From NCBI RefSeq assembly GCF_002514735.1, contig NZ_NBWU01000004.1, positions 558,001 through 622,000 on the forward strand: DNA of 64,000 bases, given 5' to 3'. This DNA is from Sediminicola luteus (lineage in GTDB: Bacteria; Bacteroidota; Bacteroidia; Flavobacteriales; Flavobacteriaceae). Under the pieces are notes generated by a model. That model did not search any database and was not told the DNA's origin. It saw nothing but the letters and a program-made list of their open reading frames with translations. Position 1 is the first letter of the stretch; each line of letters starts with the position of its first letter. Below, piece after piece: positions 27,805 through 37,033 of this stretch. A program made the translations under genes and the position numbers.

Positions 27805-28887
27805 CTATTTTTTATCCGCCGCTACCGGTTGAAGCTCCATACGCCCCAAATCACGTAACATTTTAAAATGCTGGATAACGGCCGACACCAAAGATCCGTT
27901 GCTATGATAGGGCAACCCAAATTCTTCGGCGGTTCGTTTAACGATTGGCGCGATCTTCCGATAATGTACATGTGAGATATTCGGGAACAAATGGTGTTCT
28001 ACCTGATGGGTAAGCCCGCCGACCAACCAAGACAAAACGGCACTTTTCGGGGCAAAGTTACAGGTAGTCTGCAATTGGTGGGCAAAACGCTCCGATTCCA
28101 TTTGGCCTTCTTCATTCGGTAACGGAAAATCGGCATTGGGCACTACGTGGGCCGTTTGAAAAATCAGGGTAATGGTGAGTCCGGTCACGAAATGCATGGC
28201 CACAAAGGCCAATAGGATCAGCCAAGGTGAAAAATCGCTCAACACCATGGGCAACACCAAGGCAAAAGAAAAGTAGACCACTTTCCAAAGTATCATTTTC
28301 AACACCCCATCGGTATAGGTCTTTCGATCTTGAATCAGGCCCATATTAAAATAGCGCTTGTAACGCACAAAATCCTTCACGGTAATCCAAGACAAGGTAG
28401 AGAGCCCGTAAAAGAACCAAGCGTAATAATGTTGGAACCTATGCAGGAAATTCTTTTTGGCATGGGGCGAGAACCTCAGAAAAAATGGGGCATTGATATC
28501 GTCGTCATGCTCTTCGATATTGGTATAGGTATGGTGGAGTACGTTATGCTGTAGGCGCCATACCTTATCGTTGGCCCCCAACAGGTTAATGGTATAGCCC
28601 ATAAGCTTATTCACCCATTGTTTTTTGGAGTAGGATCCGTGGTTGGCATCGTGCATAATGCCCATACCGATACCAGCCATGCCCAAGCCACTGATTATAA
28701 ACAGTAAAAACAACAGCCACACACTGTCGAAAGGCACGAACAGAATGATCAATAACGGAGCCAAATAAAGCAACAGCATGGCGACACTCTTAAAAATCAT
28801 GGAGCCATTGCCATACCTACTTTTACCAGTTGTTTTAAAATATTCGGACACACGACGTTTCAAAATTTTGGAAAAATCGGGTGGCAC
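27805..28887 (-). CDS. Fatty acid desaturase (membrane, acyl-lipid/acyl-CoA type)
   Basis: 360 residues with four to five membrane segments. Three histidine boxes bind the di-iron centre: HDANH (79-83), HNVLHH (114-119) and, near residue 300, HQVEHH. The third box starting with H-Q/V-E-HH is that of front-end-like desaturases. It introduces a cis double bond in membrane lipid acyl chains, adjusting fluidity. Standing alone; electron-donor partner not seen here. Confidence 0.9.
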   Translation of the reverse strand: MPPDFSKILKRRVSEYFKTTGKSRYGNGSMIFKSVAMLLLYLAPLLIILFVPFDSVWLLFLLFIISGLGMAGIGMGIMHDANHGSYSKKQWVNKLMGYTINLLGANDKVWRLQHNVLHHTYTNIEEHDDDINAPFFLRFSPHAKKNFLHRFQHYYAWFFYGLSTLSWITVKDFVRYKRYFNMGLIQDRKTYTDGVLKMILWKVVYFSFALVLPMVLSDFSPWLILLAFVAMHFVTGLTITLIFQTAHVVPNADFPLPNEEGQMESERFAHQLQTTCNFAPKSAVLSWLVGGLTHQVEHHLFPNISHVHYRKIAPIVKRTAEEFGLPYHSNGSLVSAVIQHFKMLRDLGRMELQPVAADKK

Positions 28888-29162
28888 GGGCCGAGGGAAA
28901 GTTATTCTTTTGATAATCTGCGATTTGGTTAATCTTCCATTTTCTCTTTTGGAAAGCGGTCGCTAAAACCTAGTTTTCTAGGCGACCTAAATGTGCATTT
29001 CCGTATCACAAAAGCTTGACAGCCATTGTACTTGACAAATTTAGGGTTTTATTCGATTTAAAATGATTCTAAGTTATCAAGATTTCTTAACCAAGCTTTT
29101 TTCCTAGGCAAATATTATTCACCTTTTTAACCCGGATGTACCATCGTTGTAATGCTCACCTT

Positions 29163-29951
29163 TTACAGATCGAATTCCATTTCAGCCAAAAAAAGTCCGG
29201 ATCCGGGTGCAATAAAATGTTGTTCCCCAGCCTTTTCGTTGCGAAGCATGGTTTCCAATTCTTCTTGCGATAGCTCTCCCTTACCCAGAAGTACCAGAGC
29301 CCCCATCATCATTCGTATTTGATACCGTAAAAATCCTTTTCCCCTCACTAGAAACAAAAAACTCTCTTTCGGAAAGTAGTTTGCGCTATATTCAGTATTG
29401 GGGACAATATGCGCATCCAAGACCGTTCGGGTACAATCTTTATGTACCGCATCGCGTACGGTAAAAGCCGAAAAATCGTGGGTACCTACAAATACACAAG
29501 CCGCGTCTTGCATGGCCTTTACATTCAAAGGATAGGGAAAGTTGGCCATAATCGGGGCACAAAAGGGATGTTGTTTCTCTTGGAACGAAAACAAATAGCG
29601 GTACTCTTTTACGGCCACATCCTGAATGATATTAAAGTCTTCCGGAGCATTTTCGATAGCGGTTATACGTATATCAGCCGGAAGGTTTCGATTCATATCT
29701 CCAATGAAGGTGGGAAAATCAGGTATCTCAAAATTCTCGGTAATCAGCAAAAAGGCTCCTGCCAAAGACGATACCCGGGCATCGGTACGGTTGGCCCCTA
29801 CCACCTTAAATGTCGTCTCTGGCCAAATAAATCGAAGGGTTTTATCCAACATGCCAGCGATGGTTTTTTGCTTGGGTTGTTTTTGCCAACCGGCATAGCG
29901 AAATCCCAAATACTGTATGTTAACCAAATATTGAAATCGGGTACGGAACAT
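29163..29951 (-). CDS. TruA-like tRNA pseudouridine synthase, divergent active-site loop
   Basis: 262 residues from the Met whose codon is at 29951-29949; an ATG 36 bases upstream is less likely because YLVNIQYLGFRYAGWQKQP is the usual N-terminus. The catalytic Asp57 sits in GANRTDARVSS, where canonical TruA has GRTDAGVHA, so Gly is replaced by Arg and His by Ser around it. The second half has the TruA-like FLVRGKGFLRYQIRMMMGAL. TruA modifies U38-40 of tRNA anticodon stems; this looks like a paralogue subfamily of Bacteroidota, and its target may differ (inference). Confidence 0.88.
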   Translation of the reverse strand: MFRTRFQYLVNIQYLGFRYAGWQKQPKQKTIAGMLDKTLRFIWPETTFKVVGANRTDARVSSLAGAFLLITENFEIPDFPTFIGDMNRNLPADIRITAIENAPEDFNIIQDVAVKEYRYLFSFQEKQHPFCAPIMANFPYPLNVKAMQDAACVFVGTHDFSAFTVRDAVHKDCTRTVLDAHIVPNTEYSANYFPKESFLFLVRGKGFLRYQIRMMMGALVLLGKGELSQEELETMLRNEKAGEQHFIAPGSGLFLAEMEFDL

Positions 29952-30239
29952 AGGTTTGTAAAAATAGGGATTGAAGTCCATTACCAACCAAAATGGAACC
30001 CCTATTCCTTAAAAAAGGAAAATATTTTCAATCTTACTTATTGTTTTTATGCAGTGACGTTAAATCAATGCGTACCGCAGTTTTCCGTAGAAACGAAATG
30101 AAAATAAGGCACAAATCACAATGGTTTTTATACGCAACAGATACGAAAATGAATAAATAGCCCGTTTTATAGTTGTGTCCGGCACCAATATCGGAATCCT
30201 ATGCCTTATTATGTGCCTGCACCAAACAAATTGGATTTT

Positions 30240-31367
30240 ATGGAAATCTTTCAGCACAACCTCACCGACAAGGTCGGCTTAGGGGATATGGACATCCCCT
30301 TTGATCCCGACATTTTCTTTTTATTCGTTTCGCCCAAGTTCCAAGCCTGCGAAAATACCATTAGCGCCTTGCGTGAACGTTATCCGCAATCAGAATTGGT
30401 AGGCTGCTCCACGGCCGGCGAAATTTCGGGCTATCATGTAAACGACGAAAGCCTTTCACTGACCGCGGTAAAATTCGACAAGACCAAAATAAAGGTCATT
30501 ACCGCCTCTTTGACCGATAAGGGTAAAAACTCTTATGATATTGGGTTAGACGTCTCTAAACAATTACAAAACAATGATCTGCGCCATATTCTATTTTTGA
30601 GCGACGGACTTCATGTAAACGGCGGAGAGCTGGTGCGTGGACTGCGTGAATTGAACCAACCCAATACTGCGGTAACCGGGGCCCTGGCCGCCGACGGCAC
30701 CGATTTTGGGAATACCTTCGTAATCACTTCTGATGGATGCCAGAGTAAAATGCTGGTGGCCATAGGTTTCTATGGTGCCGATCTTAAGGTAGGCTACGGC
30801 TCACATTCCGGTTGGGACAGTTTTGGCATTGAACGCCATGTTACCAAATCGGAAGACAACGTGCTGTACGAACTCGATGGCCAGCCTGCCCTATCGTTGT
30901 ATAAATCGTTTTTGGGAAAACAGGCCAAAGACCTTCCGGGTTCCGCCCTACTCTTCCCATTAAGTATGCGCGACGAAGAAAACAAACGTCCGGTTATACG
31001 AACCATTTTAGGTATCGATGAAGACGACCAAAGCCTCACTTTCGCAGGCAATATTCCCCAAGGTTCGTATGTACGCTTAATGAAGGCCAATATAGACCGC
31101 CTGATTGAAGGTGCCGCCGAATCGGCCCGTATTACCCAGGAAACCAGCGATGAAGAACCTCAACTGGCCTTTTTGTTCAGTTGCGTGGGCCGTAAGGTAA
31201 TCATGAAACAATTGGTGGAAGAAGAAGTAGAGGCCGTAAGGGAGGTTTTCGACGACGGAATTTATACGACCGGGTTTTACTCTTATGGCGAAATAGGGCC
31301 CTTTGATAAAGACTCGCCCTGCGATCTGCACAACCAGACCATGAGCATTACCTCATTTGCCGAATAA
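30240..31367 (+). CDS. FIST domain sensor protein, NosP-like (first copy)
   Basis: 375 residues from the Met at 30240; MEIFQHNL matches MEIYQHNL in the paralogue at 41758, which fixes the start against the ATG at 30201. FIST_N occupies about the first 190 residues (VGCSTAGEI, LFLSDGLHVNGGELVRGL, TGALAADGTDF) and FIST_C the rest (SALLFPLSMRDE, GNIPQGSYVRLMKA, FLFSCVGRK, FYSYGEIGPF). Cytoplasmic, no membrane segment. In proteobacteria a FIST protein of this form (NosP) binds haem and nitric oxide and controls the kinase NahK encoded beside it; the next gene here is a kinase of that type. Haem binding is inferred, not seen. Confidence 0.88.
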   Translation: MEIFQHNLTDKVGLGDMDIPFDPDIFFLFVSPKFQACENTISALRERYPQSELVGCSTAGEISGYHVNDESLSLTAVKFDKTKIKVITASLTDKGKNSYDIGLDVSKQLQNNDLRHILFLSDGLHVNGGELVRGLRELNQPNTAVTGALAADGTDFGNTFVITSDGCQSKMLVAIGFYGADLKVGYGSHSGWDSFGIERHVTKSEDNVLYELDGQPALSLYKSFLGKQAKDLPGSALLFPLSMRDEENKRPVIRTILGIDEDDQSLTFAGNIPQGSYVRLMKANIDRLIEGAAESARITQETSDEEPQLAFLFSCVGRKVIMKQLVEEEVEAVREVFDDGIYTTGFYSYGEIGPFDKDSPCDLHNQTMSITSFAE

Positions 31368-31444
31368 CCACAACATTCATTTTCAGTAGAACTACCAATC
31401 CGAAAAAAAACCTAACCCAAGGATTTGGTACGATAGATAAACTT

Positions 31445-31478
31445 CAGGGTGCCTTTTTTTGCATCTTTAGGCGCCCTG
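31445..31478 (+). promoter_or_regulatory. Hairpin between FIST and kinase genes
   Basis: CAGGGTGCC (31445-31453) pairs with GGCGCCCTG (31470-31478) with one G-T pair, but no T run follows, so it is not a clear terminator. It lies in a 190-base gap that is absent from the paralogous pair at 42.9 kb. It could be an RNA stability or attenuation element. Confidence 0.4.
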
Positions 31479-31557
31479 CGAGTTTATAGTTCTCTAAAAT
31501 ATTATTCTTCTACCCAACACGAATTACAATAAAAGTCCTTAGCTGTTTCCACAAAAT

Positions 31558-33318
31558 ATGCACAGATTACTCAAAAGACAATTGAAAAAGGCTGCACTAT
31601 CTGAATCCTTATTGACGGAAATCGCTCCGTTTTTGGATCAGATCAATGCCGCCTATACGGCTTTTGAAGATGATCTTTCGCATATTGAGACCATCTTGGA
31701 GCAAAGTTCTACCGAACTCTTCCATACAAATAAGCAACTACAACAGCATATGGAAGCCATTAGTAGTCAGTTAGAGCGGGTTGCCGGAAATATCAAAGAA
31801 GTTATTTTTGAAATCGACCTCAACGGATGCTGGTCATATTTGAATCCGGCTTGGGAGTCTTTAACGGGTCTTAAAGTATCCGATTGCATTGGCCAACGTT
31901 ATACCGAACATTTGATATGTCCGGATGGCCAGCCCATAATTGACCTTTCGGGACCCCAGGCCAAGGCTTTTACCAGTCTGAACAATAAAACGGCCTGCAT
32001 CGGCTCGCATGAAGCCAAAAAATGGTGCGACTTTTCGGTAAAGGCCATGTATGGCGACGGTGGTGAGGTAGAAGGCTTTATCGGTACCATTGTCGATATT
32101 ACCAATCTAAAGCAGACCGAACTGGCCTTGATCGAGGCCAAGGAGCAGGAGACCCAGGCCAACAAGGCCAAAGACGAGTTCCTCTCTACCATGTCGCATG
32201 AAATACGTACGCCATTGCACGGAGTCATAGGTCTCAGCCATATTTTATTGGCCGAAGACCCCAAACCCGAACAAATGGAGAATTTAGAGGCACTAAAATA
32301 CTCTTCAGAACATTTGTTGAGTTTGGTCACCGACATACTCGATTTCAATAAAATAAGCTCGGGTAACCTTAAACTGGAACATGCCGAATTCAATCTTAGG
32401 GGCGTGCTCAAAGGATTACAAGGTATTTTTAAGAATAGGGCCAGGGAAAAAGACCTCGATTTTGTGATCAAAACCGATCCGCGATTACCCCCACGTATTA
32501 TGGGCGATCCCACACGGCTCTCTCAAATATTGACCAATTTAGTAGGGAATGCCATTAAATTTACCCAAAAGGGACATGTAATGATTGAGGTTGAGACGGT
32601 AGCCCATCAAGGTAAAGGCATTCCTTTACGTTTTAAGGTAAGCGATACCGGAATCGGTATCCCCAAAGAAAAAAGGCATACCATTTTCCAATCGTTCGAA
32701 CAAGCCAGTTTAGATACTACCCGAAAATATGGCGGTACCGGTCTGGGATTGGCCATTTGTACGCGACTTTTAGAGCTTATGGGTAGCCAACTTCGTGTTG
32801 ATAGTGAAATGGGGCAAGGTTCTACCTTCTCTTTCGATCTTATCTTAGGATTGCCCGAGTACCAACCAACAACCAACACCCGAATTTCCGCTGGGAACGA
32901 AAATGAGGAAGACTTGGCCAGTTTGGCCCATTGTAAAATACTTTTGGCCGAAGACAATAAGGTCAACATCCTCATCATCAAAAAATTGATGCAAAAGTGG
33001 CAGGTAGATTTCGAAATCGTGGAAAATGGACTGCTAGCCTTGGAGAGTGCCATGACCAAGACCTACGATCTTATTCTAATGGATCTTCAAATGCCCGTCA
33101 TGAACGGTTACGATGCCAGTAAGGCCATACGCGAGAACGTTCAAGGAAAAAACAAGGACATCCCCATTTATGCCCTATCCGCTTCCAATGGGTCTGATAT
33201 CCAAGAAAAACTATTAGAATATGGTCTAGATGGACTCATCGGAAAACCCTTCGACCCTGATGAACTCTTTATCACCTTGGTCGGTATTATGAAAAACTGT
33301 AAAGTGGGTACGGATTAG
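31558..33318 (+). CDS. PAS hybrid sensor histidine kinase, NahK-like (first copy)
   Basis: 586 residues, no membrane segments. Order: N-terminal helical region with MHRLLKRQ and a coiled stretch (40-75), one PAS domain (about 78-190, EVIFEIDLNGCWSYLNPAWESLTG), HisKA with phospho-acceptor His214 in STMSHEIRTPLHG, HATPase_c (about 305-430, with N-box and GTGLGLAIC), and a receiver domain with Asp509 in LILMDLQMPVMNGYD. There is no output domain, so phosphate likely passes to a separate phosphotransfer protein. Architecture and position after a FIST gene match NahK, whose activity is regulated by NosP. Confidence 0.92.
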   Translation: MHRLLKRQLKKAALSESLLTEIAPFLDQINAAYTAFEDDLSHIETILEQSSTELFHTNKQLQQHMEAISSQLERVAGNIKEVIFEIDLNGCWSYLNPAWESLTGLKVSDCIGQRYTEHLICPDGQPIIDLSGPQAKAFTSLNNKTACIGSHEAKKWCDFSVKAMYGDGGEVEGFIGTIVDITNLKQTELALIEAKEQETQANKAKDEFLSTMSHEIRTPLHGVIGLSHILLAEDPKPEQMENLEALKYSSEHLLSLVTDILDFNKISSGNLKLEHAEFNLRGVLKGLQGIFKNRAREKDLDFVIKTDPRLPPRIMGDPTRLSQILTNLVGNAIKFTQKGHVMIEVETVAHQGKGIPLRFKVSDTGIGIPKEKRHTIFQSFEQASLDTTRKYGGTGLGLAICTRLLELMGSQLRVDSEMGQGSTFSFDLILGLPEYQPTTNTRISAGNENEEDLASLAHCKILLAEDNKVNILIIKKLMQKWQVDFEIVENGLLALESAMTKTYDLILMDLQMPVMNGYDASKAIRENVQGKNKDIPIYALSASNGSDIQEKLLEYGLDGLIGKPFDPDELFITLVGIMKNCKVGTD

Positions 33319-33386
33319 GTGCCTATAAAAACCACCGACCACCAAATTTCTAAACACTTTCTTTTTCACAGTAGATCGGAACCTTC

Positions 33387-33394
33387 TATTTTTG
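33387..33394 (+). promoter_or_regulatory. Bacteroidota -7 promoter element
   Basis: TATTTTTG fits TAnnTTTG and lies 22 bases before the GTG start of the HxlR gene. Confidence 0.5.
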
Positions 33395-33416
33395 CAAGGT
33401 ACCAACACGTTGAATT

Positions 33417-33812
33417 GTGGAAGAAAAAAACACTAGCCTACCCGAACCCATACAGTACACCATCGAAAAAATCGGTGGCAATTGGAAAATGCGCATCCTT
33501 TGGTTCTTGCGCCAGAACCCCAAACGTTTTGGCGAATTGAAAAAAGGGATACCCCCTATAGCCGATAAAATGTTGAGTGCCCAACTCAAGTCTTTATTGG
33601 CCGATGGATATATTTCCCGCGAAGCTTTTGGCGAAGTACCCCCTCGGGTAGAATATGCCATAACCGAAAAAGGAAAAAAATTCATTCCCCTAATCAAACA
33701 AATCGAGCAATTCGGTCAAAAGTTGTTAAAGGAAGATGGCCTGATTGAACCCGAGAAAAAGAAAACAGCAAAAAAGAAAGTGGTCGACGAAAGCCAGACC
33801 AGCCTTTTTTAA
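33417..33812 (+). CDS. HxlR family transcriptional regulator
   Basis: 131 residues beginning at GTG 33417; no ATG lies closer to the domain. The HxlR winged helix is clear: QYTIEKIGGNWKMRILWFLRQNPKRFGELKKGIPPIADKMLSAQLKSLLADGYI, then the wing PPRVEYAITEKGKKF. The C-terminus is a Lys-rich tail. It has its own promoter and sits between the first FIST-kinase pair and the sulfatase operon, so it is a candidate regulator of the sulfatases (inference). Confidence 0.9.
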   Translation: MEEKNTSLPEPIQYTIEKIGGNWKMRILWFLRQNPKRFGELKKGIPPIADKMLSAQLKSLLADGYISREAFGEVPPRVEYAITEKGKKFIPLIKQIEQFGQKLLKEDGLIEPEKKKTAKKKVVDESQTSLF

Positions 33813-34013
33813 AACCAATCCTTGTCCTTGTCTACTGCTTTGGCAATCAACCAATTTATTGCCCTTGGAGGTCATGGTATGGTATTGGGCCTTTAGCGGG
33901 TCATTTTGGTAGAAATTATTACCGTTTGGTTGTTTAACTGCCTATTTTTTGGGTGCTGTTAAACCTTGGGCGTGTATTCGAGTCAATACATTGCCAAAGA
34001 GAACCGACCCAAA

Positions 34014-35450
34014 ATGAACATTAAACTTCCGTTTACACTCCTCCTTATTTGCCTTTTCGGATGGGGTGCTTATAGCCAATCGCCCAAAAATGTTCTGATG
34101 ATTGCCATAGACGATCTGAACGATTTCGTTTCGTGTATGGACGGCAGTATCCAAATACCGACGCCGAACATCGACCGTTTGGCGGCACAGGGTGTACTCT
34201 TTACCAATGCGCATTGCCAAGCCCCCATTTGCGGTCCCTCACGTGCCAGTATCATGACCGGATTGTATCCGTCTACCACAGGCAATTACCTGCAATTGCA
34301 AGATCGTGATATCAAAAAATCGAACCCCGCTGCCCGAACGGCCGAATTTATACCCGATTATTTCGAAAAACACGGTTATCAAAGTTTTGGGGTAGGGAAA
34401 ATTTTCCACCAAGGCGACAATGCCCAGGTCTTTGACACCTATGGGGGTAAAAATGGGTTTTATGGTCCCCGGGTTTCACCACGGTTCCATTACGACCCGG
34501 CCCTATTGGCCCATAAAAAGGGAAACACCATGACCGATTGGGGCGCCTATCCGGAACACGATAGCCTTATGCCCGATTATAAAAGTACCCAATGGGCCCT
34601 GGCCAAACTCCAAGAAATCAAAGACCAACCTTTTTTTATGGCCGTGGGCTATATACGACCGCATGTGCCCTGGTACGTACCCCAAAAATGGTTCGATCGC
34701 TTTCCGTTGGACAGTATCGTTTTACCGCCTTACCTCGCGAATGATTATGACGATATTCCGGCATTCGCCAAAAGGGTGACCGAGGCCCCACAGATGCCTA
34801 CTACCGAAGAGATGCAAGCCCAAAACCAATGGAAGAAGATCATACAGGCCTATAGTGCCTGTGTCGCTTTCGTTGACCATGAAATCGGTAAATTATTAAA
34901 TGGTTTGGAGGCATCGGAACATGCCGAAAATACCATTGTAGCCTTATGGTCAGATCATGGCTATCATTTGGGCGAAAAGAACCGTTTTGCCAAACAGGCC
35001 CTTTGGGAACGCGATACCCGTACGGTATTAATCGTAAAAGACGGTACACATACCCATAAAACCGTTACCGCCCCCGTACAATTGGTAGACCTTTACCCCA
35101 CCCTTTTGGAATTGACGGGCCTGCCCAAGAAAACGGATTTAGACGGGCGTTCGCTGGCTCCATTGATAAAGCGGCCCAATACCATCTGGCCCTTTCCGGC
35201 CCTTTCTTTCTATGGCCATGGAAATTTGGCCATTAGAGATCACAGGTTCCGCTTGATCCGTTATGCCGATGGATCCAGGGAATTATACGATATGAAGACC
35301 GATCCGAATGAATGGCGCAACTTGGCCCAAGACAGCAACTATTTGGAAACCATTAACGTATTGGAGGAAGCCCTACCAGAACATTGGGCCGATCTATCCC
35401 CTTTTTCGAAGTACAATTTCAATGCGTATTTCCGTGCCCTAACCGAATAA
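34014..35450 (+). CDS. Sulfatase 1 of operon, iduronate-2-sulfatase-like
   Basis: 478 residues from the Met at 34014, where a signal peptide (MNIKLPFTLLLICLFGWGAYS) begins. Metal site opening NVLMIAIDDLND, formylglycine Cys73 in PICGPSRAS (C-x-P-x-R), then TGLYPSTTGNY, GKIFH and the WSDHGYHLGEKN metal site near the middle. The DDLNDF and H-x-x-P-x-C-x-PSR pattern resembles iduronate-2-sulfatase-type enzymes. First gene of a five-sulfatase run; next gene starts 17 bases later. Real substrate unknown. Confidence 0.93.
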   Translation: MNIKLPFTLLLICLFGWGAYSQSPKNVLMIAIDDLNDFVSCMDGSIQIPTPNIDRLAAQGVLFTNAHCQAPICGPSRASIMTGLYPSTTGNYLQLQDRDIKKSNPAARTAEFIPDYFEKHGYQSFGVGKIFHQGDNAQVFDTYGGKNGFYGPRVSPRFHYDPALLAHKKGNTMTDWGAYPEHDSLMPDYKSTQWALAKLQEIKDQPFFMAVGYIRPHVPWYVPQKWFDRFPLDSIVLPPYLANDYDDIPAFAKRVTEAPQMPTTEEMQAQNQWKKIIQAYSACVAFVDHEIGKLLNGLEASEHAENTIVALWSDHGYHLGEKNRFAKQALWERDTRTVLIVKDGTHTHKTVTAPVQLVDLYPTLLELTGLPKKTDLDGRSLAPLIKRPNTIWPFPALSFYGHGNLAIRDHRFRLIRYADGSRELYDMKTDPNEWRNLAQDSNYLETINVLEEALPEHWADLSPFSKYNFNAYFRALTE

Positions 35451-35467
35451 CCAAAAACCATTAGTAG

Positions 35468-37033
35468 ATGCCTGTAAGATTCCACCTAAGTTTACTATAC
35501 CTAGTCCTTGGTTCCCTCTTTGCGGAAGCTCAGACAGTTCCAAGCGAAAAACCGAATATCATTGTCATTTACCTCGATGACTTGGGTTATGGCGATGTGG
35601 GTGCCTATGGGGCCACCGAGATCAAGACCCCGAATTTCGATGCCTTGGCCCAGGGCGGCATCCGCTTTACCAATGGATATGCCTCGTCAGCCACCTGTAC
35701 CCCGAGCAGATACGCCCTGCTGACCGGAGAATATCCGTGGCGTAACCAAAATGCCCGAATCTTAAAGGGCAGTGCCCCATTGATTATCGATACGACACAG
35801 GCGACACTTCCTAAAATGCTAAAAACAAAGGGGTACCATACCGGCATCGTGGGCAAATGGCATTTGGGTCTTGGCCAAGGCCCGGTCGACTGGAATCAAA
35901 AGGTAGGTCCGGGGCCAAACGAAGTCGGCTTCGACTATGCCTATATTATGGCCGCCACCCAAGATCGGGTACCTACGGTTTATTTAGAAAATGGGTACGT
36001 GCAGGGTCTTGACCCCGGCGACCCTTTGTATGTCGATAACTTTAAAAACTTTGAAGGGCAACCCACCGGCAAGGACAATCCGGAACTTTTGACCATGAAA
36101 TGGCATCATGGCCATAATCAAAGCATTATAAACGGTATTGGTCGCATCGGCTACTCCAAAGGCGGTAAATCTGCCCATTGGAAAGATGTCGATATGGCCG
36201 ACCATTTTCTGGAAAAGGCCCAAACCTACGTCCGCACCCATAAAGACCGGCCTTTCTTTTTATACTATGCATTACAGCAACCCCATGTACCCCGTACGCC
36301 CCATCCGCGTTTTGTGGGCAGTTCGGGTATGGGTCCGCGTGGTGATGTTATCGTTGAGGCCGATTGGTGTGTGGGCCAATTTATGGATACCTTAAAGGAA
36401 GTAGGACTGTTAGAGAACACCCTAATCATTTTTTCGAGTGACAATGGCCCGGTATTGAACGATGGCTATTACGATCAGGCCGTAGAAATGTTGGGTGCCC
36501 ATGCCCCGGCCGGGCCTTTACGTGGCGGTAAGTACAGTCTTTTTGAGGCCGGGGCGCGCGTACCATTCATTACCTACTGGAAAGGTAAAATCCAACCCGG
36601 TGTATCGGAGGAATTGGTCTGTCAGCTAGATCTTTTGAATTCCCTGGCCCATTTGGTGGGAGGCGAAACTAGCGACACCGACAGTGCCAATATGAGCCAT
36701 GCTTTTTTGAATGCGAATGGCCAAGGCAGGGCCTCTTTGGTCGTGGAAGCCCAAAAACGTACGGCCTTACGCCAAGGAGATTGGGTAATGATTCCGCCCT
36801 ACGACGGTTGGGCCCTGAACAAAAACGTAAACATAGAAACCGGGGTCTCAACGGAATTTCAGCTCTATAATTTAAAAACCGACCTAGGGCAACAAACTAA
36901 CTTGGCCAAAGAACATCCCGAAAAGCTTCAGGAATTGATTTCTGAATTCGTAAAAATCCGTGGTGCCGTTTACCATAACAACAGAAAGATATCCCAAAAA
37001 GAGGACCGCTATGTTTCCGAAAAAACCAAGTAA
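35468..37033 (+). CDS. Sulfatase 2 of operon, arylsulfatase-like
   Basis: 521 residues with signal peptide (MPVRFHLSLLYLVLGSLFAEA). Metal ligands in NIIVIYLDDLGYGD, formylglycine Cys77 in ATCTPSRYALLTG, GKWHLG lysine/histidine motif and FSSDNGPVLND. Closest in appearance to arylsulfatase A-like enzymes of marine Bacteroidota acting on sulfated polysaccharides. The last 23 bases overlap the coding start of sulfatase 3, so translation of the two is likely coupled. Confidence 0.93.
   Translation: MPVRFHLSLLYLVLGSLFAEAQTVPSEKPNIIVIYLDDLGYGDVGAYGATEIKTPNFDALAQGGIRFTNGYASSATCTPSRYALLTGEYPWRNQNARILKGSAPLIIDTTQATLPKMLKTKGYHTGIVGKWHLGLGQGPVDWNQKVGPGPNEVGFDYAYIMAATQDRVPTVYLENGYVQGLDPGDPLYVDNFKNFEGQPTGKDNPELLTMKWHHGHNQSIINGIGRIGYSKGGKSAHWKDVDMADHFLEKAQTYVRTHKDRPFFLYYALQQPHVPRTPHPRFVGSSGMGPRGDVIVEADWCVGQFMDTLKEVGLLENTLIIFSSDNGPVLNDGYYDQAVEMLGAHAPAGPLRGGKYSLFEAGARVPFITYWKGKIQPGVSEELVCQLDLLNSLAHLVGGETSDTDSANMSHAFLNANGQGRASLVVEAQKRTALRQGDWVMIPPYDGWALNKNVNIETGVSTEFQLYNLKTDLGQQTNLAKEHPEKLQELISEFVKIRGAVYHNNRKISQKEDRYVSEKTK

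Noticed and set aside
29409-30101. 230-codon frame antisense to the TruA-like gene
   Set aside because: The opposite strand encodes a clear TruA family protein; the frame has no domain or signal.
31899-32513. 204-codon frame antisense to the first hybrid kinase
   Set aside because: Shadow of a well-conserved kinase; the equivalent frame in the paralogue is much shorter.
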